A stretch of DNA of 64,000 nucleotides from Achromobacter animicus (GCF_902859585.1 NZ_CADIJM010000001.1:248001-312000), one strand, 5' to 3'; counted from the first letter of the stretch, positions 49,658 through 59,107 are shown. Notes: generated from the sequence alone by a model not told the origin. Numbers and translations are program-made.

Positions 49658-51190
49658 ATGGCAGAAACCCCCACGTCGTCGCAAGAAATCCGTCCGCTGG
49701 AGATCGGCGACATCACCGTCATCGACAACACCAAGCTCAAGAAGGCCGTGACCGCCGCGGCGCTTGGCAATGCGATGGAATGGTTTGACTTCGGCGTCTA
49801 CGGCTTTGTTGCCTTCGCACTGGGCAAGGTGTTCTTTCCCGACGCCTCGCCCGCCGTGCAGACCATTGCCGCCCTGGGCACGTTTTCCGTGCCGTTCCTG
49901 GTCCGGCCGCTGGGCGGCGTCTTCTTCGGCATCATGGGCGATCGCTTCGGACGCCAGAAGGTGCTGTCGCTCACCATCATCATCATGGCCATCAGCACGT
50001 TCTGCATCGGCCTGATTCCCGCCTATGCCACGATCGGCATCTGGGCGCCGATTCTTCTCTTGGCGTGCATACTGGCGCAGGGCTTCTCCGTGGGGGGCGA
50101 ATACACCGGCGCGGCCGTGTTCGTGGCCGAATATGCGCCAGACAGGCAGCGCGGCTTCCTGGGAAGCTGGCTGGACTTCGGCTCGATCGCCGGATTCGTC
50201 GTAGGGGCGGGCATGGTCGTGCTGCTGCAGACCATGCTGGGCGAGCAGACCTTCCTTGATTGGGGCTGGCGCATCCCGTTCTTCGTGGCCGGACCGCTTG
50301 GCCTGCTGGGCTTGTATCTGCGCCACGCGGCCGAGGAAACGCCGGCCTTCACGCAACAGCTTGAACGGATGGAAAAGGAAGACCGCGACGCCGTGCAGGA
50401 AAAGCCGACGGTGTCATTCCGCGAGATCTTCAGCAAGTACCGCCGTGCATTGCTGGTCAGCATCGGCATGGTGCTCGTGACCAATGTCACCTACTACATG
50501 CTGCTTACCTACATGCCCACGTATCTGTCGGGCAGCCTGGGCTATACCGAAGGGCATGGCGTGCTCATCATCGTCGTCGTGATGGTGGGCATGCTGTTCG
50601 TGCAGCCGGTGGTGGGGTTCATCAGCGACAAGATCGGACGCAAGCCGTTCCTGCTGGCCGGCAGCCTGGGCCTGCTGGTCACGGCGATCCCCTCGTTCTT
50701 TCTCATCGGCAGCGATAACACCGCGCTCATCTTTTTGGGACTGTTGCTGATCGCCGTGTTCCTGAACTGCCTGATCGGCATCATGGCGTCGACGCTGCCC
50801 GCGCTGTTTCCCACGCGCATCCGCTACAGCGCGCTGGCCAGTTCGTTCAACGTGGCCATCATCTTTGCCGGCCTGACCCCCACGGTTGCTGCATGGCTGG
50901 TCGAAGAGACCGAGAACCTGATGATGCCCGCGTACTACCTGATGGCGGCGTCGGTCATCGGGCTTATCACGTCGTTCTTCCTGCCCGAAACGGCCAACCG
51001 GCCGCTGCGCGGGGAAACGCCGACGGCGTCCAGCCGCAAGGAGGCCAAGGTGCTCCTGCAGCAGGCGTACGAACACATCGAGCAAAGCGTGCAGGACGTC
51101 GATGCCGAGATCGCGGCGCTGGAGGAAAAGCTAGACGCGCTGCGCGTGCGGCGCCAACGGTTGGCCGACAGGCATCCGGATATTGAATAG
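49658..51190 (+). CDS. proP: ProP-type MFS transporter for osmolytes
   Basis: This 510-residue major-facilitator protein matches ProP in length and layout. It starts KKAVTAAALGNAMEWFDFGVYGFVAFALG, has the GDRFGRQK and SDKIGRKPF loops of MFS pumps, and ends with a charged heptad stretch (EHIEQSVQDVDAEIAALEEKLDALRVRRQRL) typical of the ProP C-terminal coiled coil that tunes its response to osmotic pressure. It imports proline, glycine betaine and ectoine with protons. The ATG at 49658 is chosen from family alignment. Confidence 0.9.
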   Translation: MAETPTSSQEIRPLEIGDITVIDNTKLKKAVTAAALGNAMEWFDFGVYGFVAFALGKVFFPDASPAVQTIAALGTFSVPFLVRPLGGVFFGIMGDRFGRQKVLSLTIIIMAISTFCIGLIPAYATIGIWAPILLLACILAQGFSVGGEYTGAAVFVAEYAPDRQRGFLGSWLDFGSIAGFVVGAGMVVLLQTMLGEQTFLDWGWRIPFFVAGPLGLLGLYLRHAAEETPAFTQQLERMEKEDRDAVQEKPTVSFREIFSKYRRALLVSIGMVLVTNVTYYMLLTYMPTYLSGSLGYTEGHGVLIIVVVMVGMLFVQPVVGFISDKIGRKPFLLAGSLGLLVTAIPSFFLIGSDNTALIFLGLLLIAVFLNCLIGIMASTLPALFPTRIRYSALASSFNVAIIFAGLTPTVAAWLVEETENLMMPAYYLMAASVIGLITSFFLPETANRPLRGETPTASSRKEAKVLLQQAYEHIEQSVQDVDAEIAALEEKLDALRVRRQRLADRHPDIE

Positions 51191-51201
51191 AGGAGCGGGA
51201 C

Positions 51202-52080
51202 ATGAGCTTGCCATTCAAGCAGGTGGATGTGTTCACCAACGAACCCTATCGCGGCAATCCCGTCGCGGTGGTGCTGCAAGGGCAGGGGCTGTCGGACGAG
51301 CAGATGCGGCGCATCGCCAACTGGACGAACCTGTCGGAGACCACCTTCGTGCTGCCGCCCACGCAGCCCGGCGCCGATTACCTGGTGCGCATCTTCACGC
51401 CCCAGGCCGAGCTGCCCTTTGCGGGGCATCCCACGCTGGGCACCGCCCATGCGCTGCTCGAGGCGGGCGTCGTCGCGGCGCGTGACGGCCGGCTCGTGCA
51501 GGAATGTGCCGCCGGCTTGATCGAACTGTCGGTCACGGATGCGGCGGGTGGCAGCCCGCTTATCGCCTTCACGCTGCCGGAACCCAGCCTGGCCGAACTT
51601 GGGGCCGATCTCGTCGACGAAATGGAAGCCATCCTGGGCTCGGCGGTGCTGCACGATCCTGCGCCCAAGTTCGTCAACGTGGGTCCGGTATGGACGATTG
51701 CCCAACTGCCCAGCGCACAGGCGGTGCTGACGTTGGGACCGGACTTCGCACGCATGGCCGACTTCGACCGCCGCAACAATGCCGCGGGCATCGTCGTGTA
51801 CGGCGCCTACGGCGAAGGCGCGGAAGCGGCCATCGAGGTCCGGGCCTTTGCGCCCAGCCTGGGCGCCAACGAAGATCCGGTGTGCGGCAGCGGCAACGGC
51901 TCGGTGGCGGCGTTCATCCGCGACGCCGGACAGGTGCCGCAGTTCGGCACGGACTACCTCAGCACGCAGGGCGCCGTGGTCGGGCGGTCGGGCAGGTTGC
52001 GCATCTCGTTCGATGCGGACGGCGCCATTCGCGTGGGCGGGCAGTCCGTGACCTGCATCGACGGGCGCATCGCGGTTTGA
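51202..52080 (+). CDS. PhzF-family isomerase-like protein
   Basis: This 292-residue protein of the PhzF/diaminopimelate-epimerase-like fold begins FKQVDVFTNEPYRGNPVAVVL and has catalytic E46 in LSETTFVLPP and the motifs LPFAGHPTLG and DPVCGSGNGSVAAF. PhzF itself isomerises 2,3-dihydro-3-hydroxyanthranilate, but no phenazine genes are near, so the substrate is unknown. It follows proP by 11 bases. Confidence 0.88.
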   Translation: MSLPFKQVDVFTNEPYRGNPVAVVLQGQGLSDEQMRRIANWTNLSETTFVLPPTQPGADYLVRIFTPQAELPFAGHPTLGTAHALLEAGVVAARDGRLVQECAAGLIELSVTDAAGGSPLIAFTLPEPSLAELGADLVDEMEAILGSAVLHDPAPKFVNVGPVWTIAQLPSAQAVLTLGPDFARMADFDRRNNAAGIVVYGAYGEGAEAAIEVRAFAPSLGANEDPVCGSGNGSVAAFIRDAGQVPQFGTDYLSTQGAVVGRSGRLRISFDADGAIRVGGQSVTCIDGRIAV

Positions 52081-52202
52081 GACGGGGTCCGCCTGACCGC
52101 GATGCGGGCCCGGTTTTCGGCAGGCGCGGCGTGGACTATGCTTGAACGTCGCGCATTGCAGCAAGGTTGAAGCGCATCACTTTCCTGCCAAGGAGGAGCA
52201 CG

Positions 52203-52682
52203 ATGGCCAGCAAAAACACCGTTTGCCTGTGGTACGACGGCGACGCCCTGGAAGCGGCGACCTTTTATGCAAAGACGTTCCCGGACAGCAAGGTGGGCAC
52301 GGTCCACCGCGCACCCGGCGACTATCCCTCGGGCCAACAGGGCGACATCCTGATGGTCGACTTCACGGTGATGGGCATCCCCTGCGTCGGCCTGAATGGC
52401 GGCGACGCCTTCCAGCACAACGAATCGTTTTCCTTTCAGGTCGCGACCGACGATCAGGCAGAAACCGACCGTCTGTGGGACGCCATCGTCTCGAACGGCG
52501 GCCAGGAGAGCGACTGCGGCTGGTGCAAGGATAAATGGGGACTGTCCTGGCAGATCACGCCACGGGCGCTGCTGGCTGCGGTCACGGACCTGGATCAAGC
52601 GGCGGCCAAGCGCGCGTTCGAGGCCATGATGACGATGAAGAAGATCGACATCGCGACGATAGAAGCGGCACGGCGGGGGTGA
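52203..52682 (+). CDS. VOC-family protein (PhnB-like)
   Basis: This 159-residue protein is of the PhnB/3-demethylubiquinone methyltransferase-like VOC group: LWYDGDALEAATFYAKTFPDSKVG at the start and DCGWCKDKWGLSWQITP near the end. A strong AAGGAGGAG site precedes the ATG at 52203. It has no known catalytic role; some members bind antibiotics or metals. Confidence 0.87.
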   Translation: MASKNTVCLWYDGDALEAATFYAKTFPDSKVGTVHRAPGDYPSGQQGDILMVDFTVMGIPCVGLNGGDAFQHNESFSFQVATDDQAETDRLWDAIVSNGGQESDCGWCKDKWGLSWQITPRALLAAVTDLDQAAAKRAFEAMMTMKKIDIATIEAARRG

Positions 52683-52738
52683 TTTCGCGGCCGGCCAACG
52701 TAGGCTGAGGCCCGTGCAAGTTCCATCGGTTGGAAGTC

Positions 52739-52805
52739 AGCCGGTGTGGGGGCCAGGTCAAGAAATGATCTGCCCCTGGGACAAATTTTTGGGGTCGGAT
52801 TACAC
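52739..52805. other. Intergenic stretch resembling a degenerate repeat
   Basis: The sequence contains the segments GGTCAAGAAATGATCTGCCC and GGGGTCGGATTACAC. The latter resembles the short GGGGTC/ATTACA motifs that recur beside REP-type elements in proteobacteria. I see no transposase remnant. The 242-bp gap otherwise holds the promoter region of the diguanylate cyclase gene. Confidence 0.25.
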
Positions 52806-52924
52806 GCGCTCGGGCGCTGGCGAGCGTGATGCGAAAGCGCACCCGGAAAAGGTGAAATGACACGATTTCACCGTAAAATCCCGCAGCCGCCGCGCGTTTT
52901 CGGCGAAATCTCCTGACTTTCGAG

Positions 52925-54088
52925 ATGTACGTCGATCTTCTCACTCTGTACCTGCTGGCAGTTGGAACACTGCTTGTCAGCGCCGGCCTCATGTTCTGGG
53001 AACAGCGGGCCAACCCCACACGCAGCAAGGAATTACGCATCCTGGCTTCAGGCTTCGCCACGCTGGCGCTTGGCTGCGCGGCGGCGTTATATCGTCGCGA
53101 CCTTCCCGGCGTCAGCGGTGCGGCGCTCAGCAACCTCGTTATCCTCGGCGGCTATCTGCTTGTGCTCAACGGCGTAGCCGCGCTGAGCGGACGGCGCTAT
53201 GTGCGCACGTCGCTCTGCGTGCTGATCGGCATGGGGCTGACCTGGGTGATCGGGGGCGTGCGCTGGCTCGACGTGATGTGGACGTATGTAAGCTCGATCC
53301 CGATTGCGCTCGTCAGCGGATTGACGGCCTGGGAGGTGTACCGTTGCCAGGCGCTCAAGCCGCGCCGGTCTCGGTACATTGTGATGGCCGTTGCGGGCGT
53401 GCATACGGCGCTCTACGCCGGCCGGGCGTTCATCCTGCCCTGGTTCGACTCGCAACCCGTCCTGGCGCTGGCCGGCAAGCTCACCATCTACGAGGGCGTG
53501 CTGTATTCCGTGGTGCTGCCGATGACGCTGCTCAAGCTCATCCGCGACGAAACGCACCGCCAACTGCTGCTGGAGTCGCAGACCGACTACCTGACCCGCC
53601 TGGGCAACCGGCGCTGGTTCGTCGAGCAGGGTGCGCGCATGCTGAACGGCAATGAAGGGCGCGGCGCGGTGTCGGTGCTGGCGTTTGACCTGGATCACTT
53701 CAAGTCCGTCAATGACCGCTATGGGCACGCGGCGGGCGACCAGGTGCTCAAGTCCTTTGCCGAAACCGCGCGAGAAGTGCTGGGTCACGACACCATTCTT
53801 GCGCGCATCGGCGGCGAGGAATTCGCCGCGCTGCTCTGGGGCGACGACGCAAAGGGCGCCCACACGCTGGGCAAGGCGATGGCCGAACGCTTTGCCGTGA
53901 CCGTCTCCAATCGGATCGACAACATCGGCATTGCTGCGACGGTCAGCATCGGGCTTGCGCGTTTCAACGGCGACGCGCCCACCATCATGGATGCGCTGGC
54001 CATCGCAGACCAGGCGCTTTACCGCGCCAAATCGCTGGGCGGCAACCGGCTGGAAGTGGCCGGGACCAGGGAGCAAGCCGCGGCCTGA
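52925..54088 (+). CDS. Membrane-bound diguanylate cyclase
   Basis: This 387-residue protein has about six TM helices (residues 1-205) followed by a GGDEF domain. The active-site motif GGEEF is intact at 296-300 and the substrate-binding segment FDLDHFKSVNDRYGHAAGD is conserved, so c-di-GMP synthesis is likely. The RxxD inhibitory site expected just upstream is absent: the sequence there reads EVLGHDTILAR. Product feedback may therefore be missing. It is a single gene. Confidence 0.9.
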   Translation: MYVDLLTLYLLAVGTLLVSAGLMFWEQRANPTRSKELRILASGFATLALGCAAALYRRDLPGVSGAALSNLVILGGYLLVLNGVAALSGRRYVRTSLCVLIGMGLTWVIGGVRWLDVMWTYVSSIPIALVSGLTAWEVYRCQALKPRRSRYIVMAVAGVHTALYAGRAFILPWFDSQPVLALAGKLTIYEGVLYSVVLPMTLLKLIRDETHRQLLLESQTDYLTRLGNRRWFVEQGARMLNGNEGRGAVSVLAFDLDHFKSVNDRYGHAAGDQVLKSFAETAREVLGHDTILARIGGEEFAALLWGDDAKGAHTLGKAMAERFAVTVSNRIDNIGIAATVSIGLARFNGDAPTIMDALAIADQALYRAKSLGGNRLEVAGTREQAAA

Positions 54089-54123
54089 ACGGCCGCGTTG
54101 CTTCGGGACGGTGATGGTATCGG

Positions 54124-55119
54124 CTACTGCGCGACGTACTGCTTGCGCGTGGCGTCGTAGGCGTAGATGACGGCGTCGCCGGGGCCCAGCTTGCGGGTTT
54201 TGCCGGGACCCGAGATCGTGTTGCCCGAGAACTGCACCGTCACGCGCGGCAGGTCGGCGGTCGCGTTGGCGCTGAAGACCAGTTCACCTTCGCTGCGCGT
54301 ACACGGCATGACGTCGCCGTCCGCACAGGCCGGTCCGTTGTCCTCGCCTGCGATCACGTTGCCCACGTAGGACCACACATTGCCCGTTTCGTCCTGACGC
54401 TTTTCCGGGGGCGTGAAGACAAGCAGGGCGTAGCCGCTGATCGTGATGCCGTTCTCGAAGGTTTCGGTGGGCACCGCCAGCAACAGCTTGCCCGATGCCG
54501 TGCGGTACTCCAGCGGCTTGCGCTGGGTGTCGACTTCCGGCGGCCTTTCGTAGGCGCCGAATTCACCGATGGTCGGCTCCATGCCGCGGAATTTCCAGGG
54601 GCTTTCCGGGGATGCCGGGTCGCGGATGAAGGTGGCTTCGGCCAGATTTACGGTCGTCATCGGACCGACGTCGTCCTCGCCCGGCTTGCCGTACCGCTCG
54701 GCGGTTTCCCAGATGAAGCCGGTGTAGTAAGGCGTGCCTTCGAGTTCGAACGCATGGCCGAACCAGTAGGTGGCGATGCTGCCGTTGGCGACGTCGGCGG
54801 AAGGGGCGCCCTTGCTGTCCACCTGATGGATGGCGTACAGGACCGCGGCGGCGTCGGGCGGCGCAATCCGCGCAGCGGCGGGGGCGGGCGCGTTGGCAAC
54901 TGGCGTGATGGGGGCAGGGGATGCAGCAGCTGGTGCTGCGGCAACCGCAGCACCGGCTGCCGATGCTGCGGCCGGTGCCGCCGCCTTTTCCTGCGCGGCA
55001 TTGCCCGGCGTGGGGCTCATCGCCGCAAACGCGGCCGTGATAGCCGCCACCAGCAACGCGGCGGCCGCCGCGTTGCCCGTCCGCAAACCTTTTCCTTCTG
55101 ACTTGCGCGTAGACGCCAT
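54124..55119 (-). CDS. Exported or anchored protein with an Ala/Pro-rich linker
   Basis: This 331-residue protein has an N-terminal hydrophobic segment (AAAAALLVAAITAAFAA), then about 60 residues almost entirely of Ala and Pro, then a globular domain (VLYAIHQVDSKG...YWFGHAFELEGTPYYTGF). The linker suggests a periplasmic domain on a flexible tether. No family is recognised. The ATG at 55119 is chosen; a longer frame upstream is unlikely to be real. Confidence 0.65.
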   Translation of the reverse strand: MASTRKSEGKGLRTGNAAAAALLVAAITAAFAAMSPTPGNAAQEKAAAPAAASAAGAAVAAAPAAASPAPITPVANAPAPAAARIAPPDAAAVLYAIHQVDSKGAPSADVANGSIATYWFGHAFELEGTPYYTGFIWETAERYGKPGEDDVGPMTTVNLAEATFIRDPASPESPWKFRGMEPTIGEFGAYERPPEVDTQRKPLEYRTASGKLLLAVPTETFENGITISGYALLVFTPPEKRQDETGNVWSYVGNVIAGEDNGPACADGDVMPCTRSEGELVFSANATADLPRVTVQFSGNTISGPGKTRKLGPGDAVIYAYDATRKQYVAQ

Positions 55120-55463
55120 GTCCTTCTTCTCTCTCTGTCGCGATGTGCAGCCATCGGCGGAAGCGGCCGGCGCGCGCCAGTGCCTGGGGCGCTTACCTGC
55201 GCCGCAATGCGGGCTGCATGGGAATTTCGGGTGCCAAATCGTTGGCGGCCTCGACCATAGAAGGGGGACACAAAGGGTGTCAAGGCAAGTGTGTGCGGGG
55301 CGGCGGCCGTGTAACGAAGCCATCGCCGCCCGATTTCCGGTGGCGTCTACGCACGTGCCCAAAAACCCCCGCATTTTCCTGTAATGCGTGCCATTGGACC
55401 GGGTAACAGGGCGCTTAACGCCCTGTTACCTTGGCAATATTCGGGGTTACGGCCGAGATGGGA
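55120..55463. other. 344-bp intergenic region with one strong hairpin
   Basis: This gap lies between two minus-strand genes. It holds the upstream region of the Ala/Pro-linker gene, a short GACAC...GTGTC inverted repeat around 55268-55283, and the strong hairpin at 55402-55430. I see no coding sequence that looks real. Confidence 0.6.
55402..55430. terminator. Perfect 12-bp hairpin downstream of the IclR-linked operon
   Basis: GGTAACAGGGCG (55402-55413) and CGCCCTGTTACC (55419-55430) pair perfectly over the 5-base loop CTTAA. It lies 34 bases beyond the SMP-30 gene stop on the minus strand, so it most likely ends the seven-gene operon, though no U-tract follows on either strand. Confidence 0.65.
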
Positions 55464-56378
55464 TTAGCGCTGGAACAGCGTCGTTCCCGCATGCGGCGCC
55501 CGCGCAGTCAGGATCGTTCCGCTGACGGATTCCGTGCAGAACACGCTGCGCCTGTCTTCGCCGCCAAAGGCGAGGTTGGTGGTCGACATGCCCTTCGGAC
55601 TGCGCCACACCGTCATGGGCTCTGCGCGGTGATTGAGCAACCACACATAACCCAGGCCCGGATTGCACACGAGCAGGTTGCCTTCGCTATCGACAGCCAG
55701 TCCATCCGGGCCGCTGGGACCATACGACGTGAAGAACTGGCTCACCTTGCTGACGCTGCCGTCTGCCATCAGCGGCACGCGCCAGACGCAATTGCCGCGT
55801 GTCACCGCCAGGTACAGCACCTTGCCGTCGGGCGACAGTGCGACGCCGTTGGGACTGGGCACGTTGTCCAGCAGGCAATCCAGTTGCCCGTCCGGGCGCA
55901 GACGGTACAGGCGACCCGAAGGATCATGCAGGCCGCTCTGGCCCTGGTCGGTGAAGTAAAGATTGCCCTGCGCGTCGAAGATCAGATCGTTCACGCCCTT
56001 GAAGCGTTCGCTGTTGCGGCGCGCCAGGTAGGGCGTGACCGCGCCGCTGGCGATATCCAGCTCCATCAGACCGTTCTTGTAGTCGGTGATCAGCAGACGC
56101 CCGTCATCCAGGAACTTCATGCCGTTGGGCTCGCCGTCGTATTCCGCCATCAAAGACCATTCGCGGTCCGGGCCGATGCGAAAGACGCGGCCCCACGGGA
56201 TGTCGGTCACGTAGAGATTGCCGCTGCGGTCGAACACCGGGCCTTCCAGGAACGAGTCGGCAACGGCGCCGCCGCGGTTGGCATCGGCCCAGTCGCTGCG
56301 CTCGGCGCGGCGAAAGCGGTCGGGCATGGGCGACCAGATCTCGAACGACTCGACCTGTGGCGCTTGCAGAAAAAACAT
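55464..56378 (-). CDS. SMP-30/gluconolactonase-family lactonase
   Basis: This 304-residue six-bladed propeller has the metal ligands expected for lactonases of the family: E45 (FLEGPVFD), N130 (KGVNDLIFD), N177 (PSPNGVAL) and D225 (GPDGLAVD). It would hydrolyse a sugar-acid or aromatic-derived lactone. It is the last gene of the seven-gene operon and follows a Bug receptor gene by 15 bases. Confidence 0.88.
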   Translation of the reverse strand: MFFLQAPQVESFEIWSPMPDRFRRAERSDWADANRGGAVADSFLEGPVFDRSGNLYVTDIPWGRVFRIGPDREWSLMAEYDGEPNGMKFLDDGRLLITDYKNGLMELDIASGAVTPYLARRNSERFKGVNDLIFDAQGNLYFTDQGQSGLHDPSGRLYRLRPDGQLDCLLDNVPSPNGVALSPDGKVLYLAVTRGNCVWRVPLMADGSVSKVSQFFTSYGPSGPDGLAVDSEGNLLVCNPGLGYVWLLNHRAEPMTVWRSPKGMSTTNLAFGGEDRRSVFCTESVSGTILTARAPHAGTTLFQR

Positions 56379-56393
56379 GGTGTCTCCCTGTTC

Positions 56394-57401
56394 TTATTTC
56401 GCGTCGTAGCCGATGTTGCGCGCCACGTTGCCCCACATCACGCCGCTGTCGGCCAGGATGCGACTGAACTCAGCGGCATCGGCCACGCGCGGGTCGGCGC
56501 CCATCTTGGTGGCGAACGTCTGCATTTCTTCCGACGCCATGGCGCGGGCGACCTCGCGTTGCAGCCGCTCGGTGACCGCCGGCGGCGTGCCCTTGGGCGC
56601 CCACAGGCCGGTCCAGTTGACCACGCCAAAATCCTTCACGCCAGCTTCCGTGAAGGTCGGCACATCGGGCAGCACCGCCAGCCGCTTGTCGCCGCTGATA
56701 GCCAAGAGGCGTAACTGACCGCCTTGCACCGCGCCCATCACGCCCGTGGTGGAGGCGAACTGAAAGTCGATCACCTTGCCCAGCACTGCCTGCGTGGCCT
56801 CCGCCGCGCCCTTGAACGGCACGTGCATGAACTTGACCTTCGTCGCCAGCGCCAGGCCTTCGGCGGCAAAATGCGGCGTCGTGCCGGGACCTCCGGAACC
56901 GTAGGTGATCATGTCGGGCTTGGCGCGGGCCTGCGCGATCAGCTCATCGAGCTTGCGGTAGGGGCTGTCGTTGGACACGGCCAGCGCCATCGGCGCAAAC
57001 ACGAAGGCCGAGACCGGCTGCAGATCCTTGGCCGGATCAAACGGCAACTGCTTGAAGATGTGCGGCAGCAGCGAATAGGTCGTGTCGTTGGCCACCAGCG
57101 TATAGCCGTCGGGCGCGGCGCGGGCCACCTGATTCACGCCGATGGTGCCCGTGGCGCCCGGCTTGTTCTCCACGATGAAACTCTGGCCGGTCTGCGTTGA
57201 AAGCATCTGCGCCATCTTGCGCGTCGCCACGTCGACCGCGCCGCCGGGGCCATAGGGCACGACGACGCGCACCGGACGGCTGGGCCACGTGTCGGCGGCG
57301 TCCGCAGCTTGGGCGAGACCGCTGGCCAGCAGCGGCAGGGCGGCGGCAAGCGTGGTGACCGCGCGGCGCAGGCGGAAACGGGTTTGAATCTGGCTGGTCA
57401 T
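56394..57401 (-). CDS. Bug/TctC-family periplasmic receptor (operon copy 3)
   Basis: This 335-residue exported protein has a signal peptide ending LAQA and the Bug signatures VPYGPGGAVDVATR, NKPGATGTIGVNQVARAAPDGYT and VPFKGAAEAT. Its VDVATRKMAQML helix differs from the two other copies in this operon, which suggests a different ligand. It lies between the dehydrogenase and lactonase genes. Confidence 0.9.
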   Translation of the reverse strand: MTSQIQTRFRLRRAVTTLAAALPLLASGLAQAADAADTWPSRPVRVVVPYGPGGAVDVATRKMAQMLSTQTGQSFIVENKPGATGTIGVNQVARAAPDGYTLVANDTTYSLLPHIFKQLPFDPAKDLQPVSAFVFAPMALAVSNDSPYRKLDELIAQARAKPDMITYGSGGPGTTPHFAAEGLALATKVKFMHVPFKGAAEATQAVLGKVIDFQFASTTGVMGAVQGGQLRLLAISGDKRLAVLPDVPTFTEAGVKDFGVVNWTGLWAPKGTPPAVTERLQREVARAMASEEMQTFATKMGADPRVADAAEFSRILADSGVMWGNVARNIGYDAK

Positions 57402-57479
57402 TTGTCTTCCTCTCTTGTTTTGTATGGATTATTCCGCTTTCATGCCCAGGTTCTCCGTCGTTGCGGCCCGGGCGCCTAC

Positions 57480-58427
57480 TCAGGCAGCCGACCCGGCGCG
57501 GGCCAGCACGTCCAGCACGTTGCGCGCGGCGGCCACGCCCATGTTGACGTAGGCCGCGCTGGTCACGCCGCCGATGTGCGGGCTCAGGATGATGCGGGGC
57601 TCCGTCTGGAAAGGGTGGCCCGCCGACATGGGTTCGACCGCAAAGCTGTCCAGGCCCGCGGCCCGCACCTGGCCCGAACGCACGGCGGCCAGCAGCGCGT
57701 CCTCGTCCACCAGACCGCCGCGCGCCGTGTTCACCACGATCACGCCGGGCTTGCACTGCGCCAGCGTTTCCGCGTTGACCATGCCGCGGTTCTCGTCGGT
57801 CAGCGGGCAGTGCAGCGACACCACGTCGGCCTCGCGCCAGATTGCATCGAGTTCCACGGTACGGATGTAGTCCGGCAGGTCTTTGGCGTACGGGTCGAAG
57901 CCGATCACCTGCATGTCCATCCCGTGTGCCATGGCCGCCATGCGCCGGCCGATGGCGCCCAGGCCGATCAGGCCGATGGTCTTGCCGCCCAGTTCCAGGC
58001 TCTTGTGCGTGGACTTGTCCCAGTGGCCGGCGCGCATGCGTTCGTCCAGGCCAACCACGGACTTGGCGCAGGCCAGCAGCAGAGCCAGCGCCTGCTCGGC
58101 GACGGCGGCGGCGTTTACGCCCACCGCGGCCACGACCTGGATGCCGCGTTCGGCGGCGGCAGTCTTGTCGATGGTGTCGGTGCCGCTGCCGTGTTTGGAG
58201 ATGACGCGCAGCGCGGGGGCGGCGTCCATGGCCGCGGCGCCCACCTTGCTGTAGCGCACGATGATGGCGACCGGGTTGTGCTCGCGGCACAGCGCCACGA
58301 TGTCGTCTTCAGTGGGCGTCTTGCCGGCGAAGATCAGTGAGAAGTCCTGCAGCAGCGCCAGCGCCTCGGGCGCCAGATCCGCTGCGGTCACGACCAGCGC
58401 GGGCTTGCCCGTGGCAGCGGTGTTCAC
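57480..58427 (-). CDS. D-2-hydroxyacid dehydrogenase
   Basis: This 315-residue NAD(P)-dependent enzyme has the Rossmann motif GLIGLGAIGRRMA, the catalytic arginine region NTARGGLVDEDAL, the glutamate region and the histidine of LSPHIGG. The C-terminal part completes the 2-Hacid_dh fold. It starts with GTG at 58427, overlapping the RraA-like stop, with AAGGAG 7 bases upstream. In the operon it could reduce or oxidise a hydroxyacid produced by the aldolase step. Confidence 0.9.
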   Translation of the reverse strand: MNTAATGKPALVVTAADLAPEALALLQDFSLIFAGKTPTEDDIVALCREHNPVAIIVRYSKVGAAAMDAAPALRVISKHGSGTDTIDKTAAAERGIQVVAAVGVNAAAVAEQALALLLACAKSVVGLDERMRAGHWDKSTHKSLELGGKTIGLIGLGAIGRRMAAMAHGMDMQVIGFDPYAKDLPDYIRTVELDAIWREADVVSLHCPLTDENRGMVNAETLAQCKPGVIVVNTARGGLVDEDALLAAVRSGQVRAAGLDSFAVEPMSAGHPFQTEPRIILSPHIGGVTSAAYVNMGVAAARNVLDVLARAGSAA

Positions 58428-59107
58428 AGCGACTCTCCTTCCTTCAGCACGCCCGCGGCGCGCAGCGCGGCGGTCAGCCACTTCGCTTCCGTGTCGCCCG
58501 CCTGGATCGCGGCGATGCGCGCGGCTTCGTCGCGCACCTTCTTTTCGGCGGCGGGCAGCAGGCCTTCGATTTTTTCGCGCTCCACCACCACCACGCCGTC
58601 TGCGTCGCCGATGATGAAGTCGCCCGCATTGACCGTCACGCCGCCCACGGATATCGGGTGCCCGATGCGGCCGGGCACGTTCTTGGTCGGGCCGTTGGGG
58701 TTGGTGCCGGCGGCAAACACCGGGTAGTCCATGTCGATGATCTCGACGGTGTCGCGCGCGGCGCCGTCCATCACCACGCCGGCGATGCCCAGCTTGCGGC
58801 AGGCGTTCATCATGATGGTGCCCATCAGTGCCGAACTGAGGTCGCCCTTGCCGTCGATGACCAGCACGTCACCGGGCTTGGCCAGCGAAATCGCGGCGTG
58901 GATCATGAGGTTGTCGCCGGGGCGCACCTCGACCGTCAATGCGGTGCCGGCGACTTTCATGCCGGGATGCAACGGGCGGATGCGTCCGTTCAGGGCGCCG
59001 CGCCGTCCGGCGACGTCAGCCAGGATGGCGGGTTGCAGTTCGGCGGCGCGGCGCACGATGTCGGCGTTGACGCGGGGGAAGTCCTTGATGATGTCCGGGG
59101 TGCTCAT
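58424..59107 (-). CDS. RraA-like aldolase/decarboxylase family protein
   Basis: This 227-residue protein has the RraA-fold signatures GIAGVVMDGAARDTVEI and GDADGVVVVEREKI. Together with the dehydrogenase it fits 4-carboxy-4-hydroxy-2-oxoadipate or HMG-type aldolase roles seen in aromatic-acid pathways. It is a different member from the RraA-like protein at 18.9 kb. AGGAA precedes the ATG at 59107; the longer frame is not supported. Confidence 0.85.
   Translation of the reverse strand: MSTPDIIKDFPRVNADIVRRAAELQPAILADVAGRRGALNGRIRPLHPGMKVAGTALTVEVRPGDNLMIHAAISLAKPGDVLVIDGKGDLSSALMGTIMMNACRKLGIAGVVMDGAARDTVEIIDMDYPVFAAGTNPNGPTKNVPGRIGHPISVGGVTVNAGDFIIGDADGVVVVEREKIEGLLPAAEKKVRDEAARIAAIQAGDTEAKWLTAALRAAGVLKEGESL

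Noticed and set aside
54830-55384. A 184-codon Ala/Gly-rich plus-strand frame
   Set aside because: It is the antisense of the Ala/Pro linker of the minus-strand exported protein.
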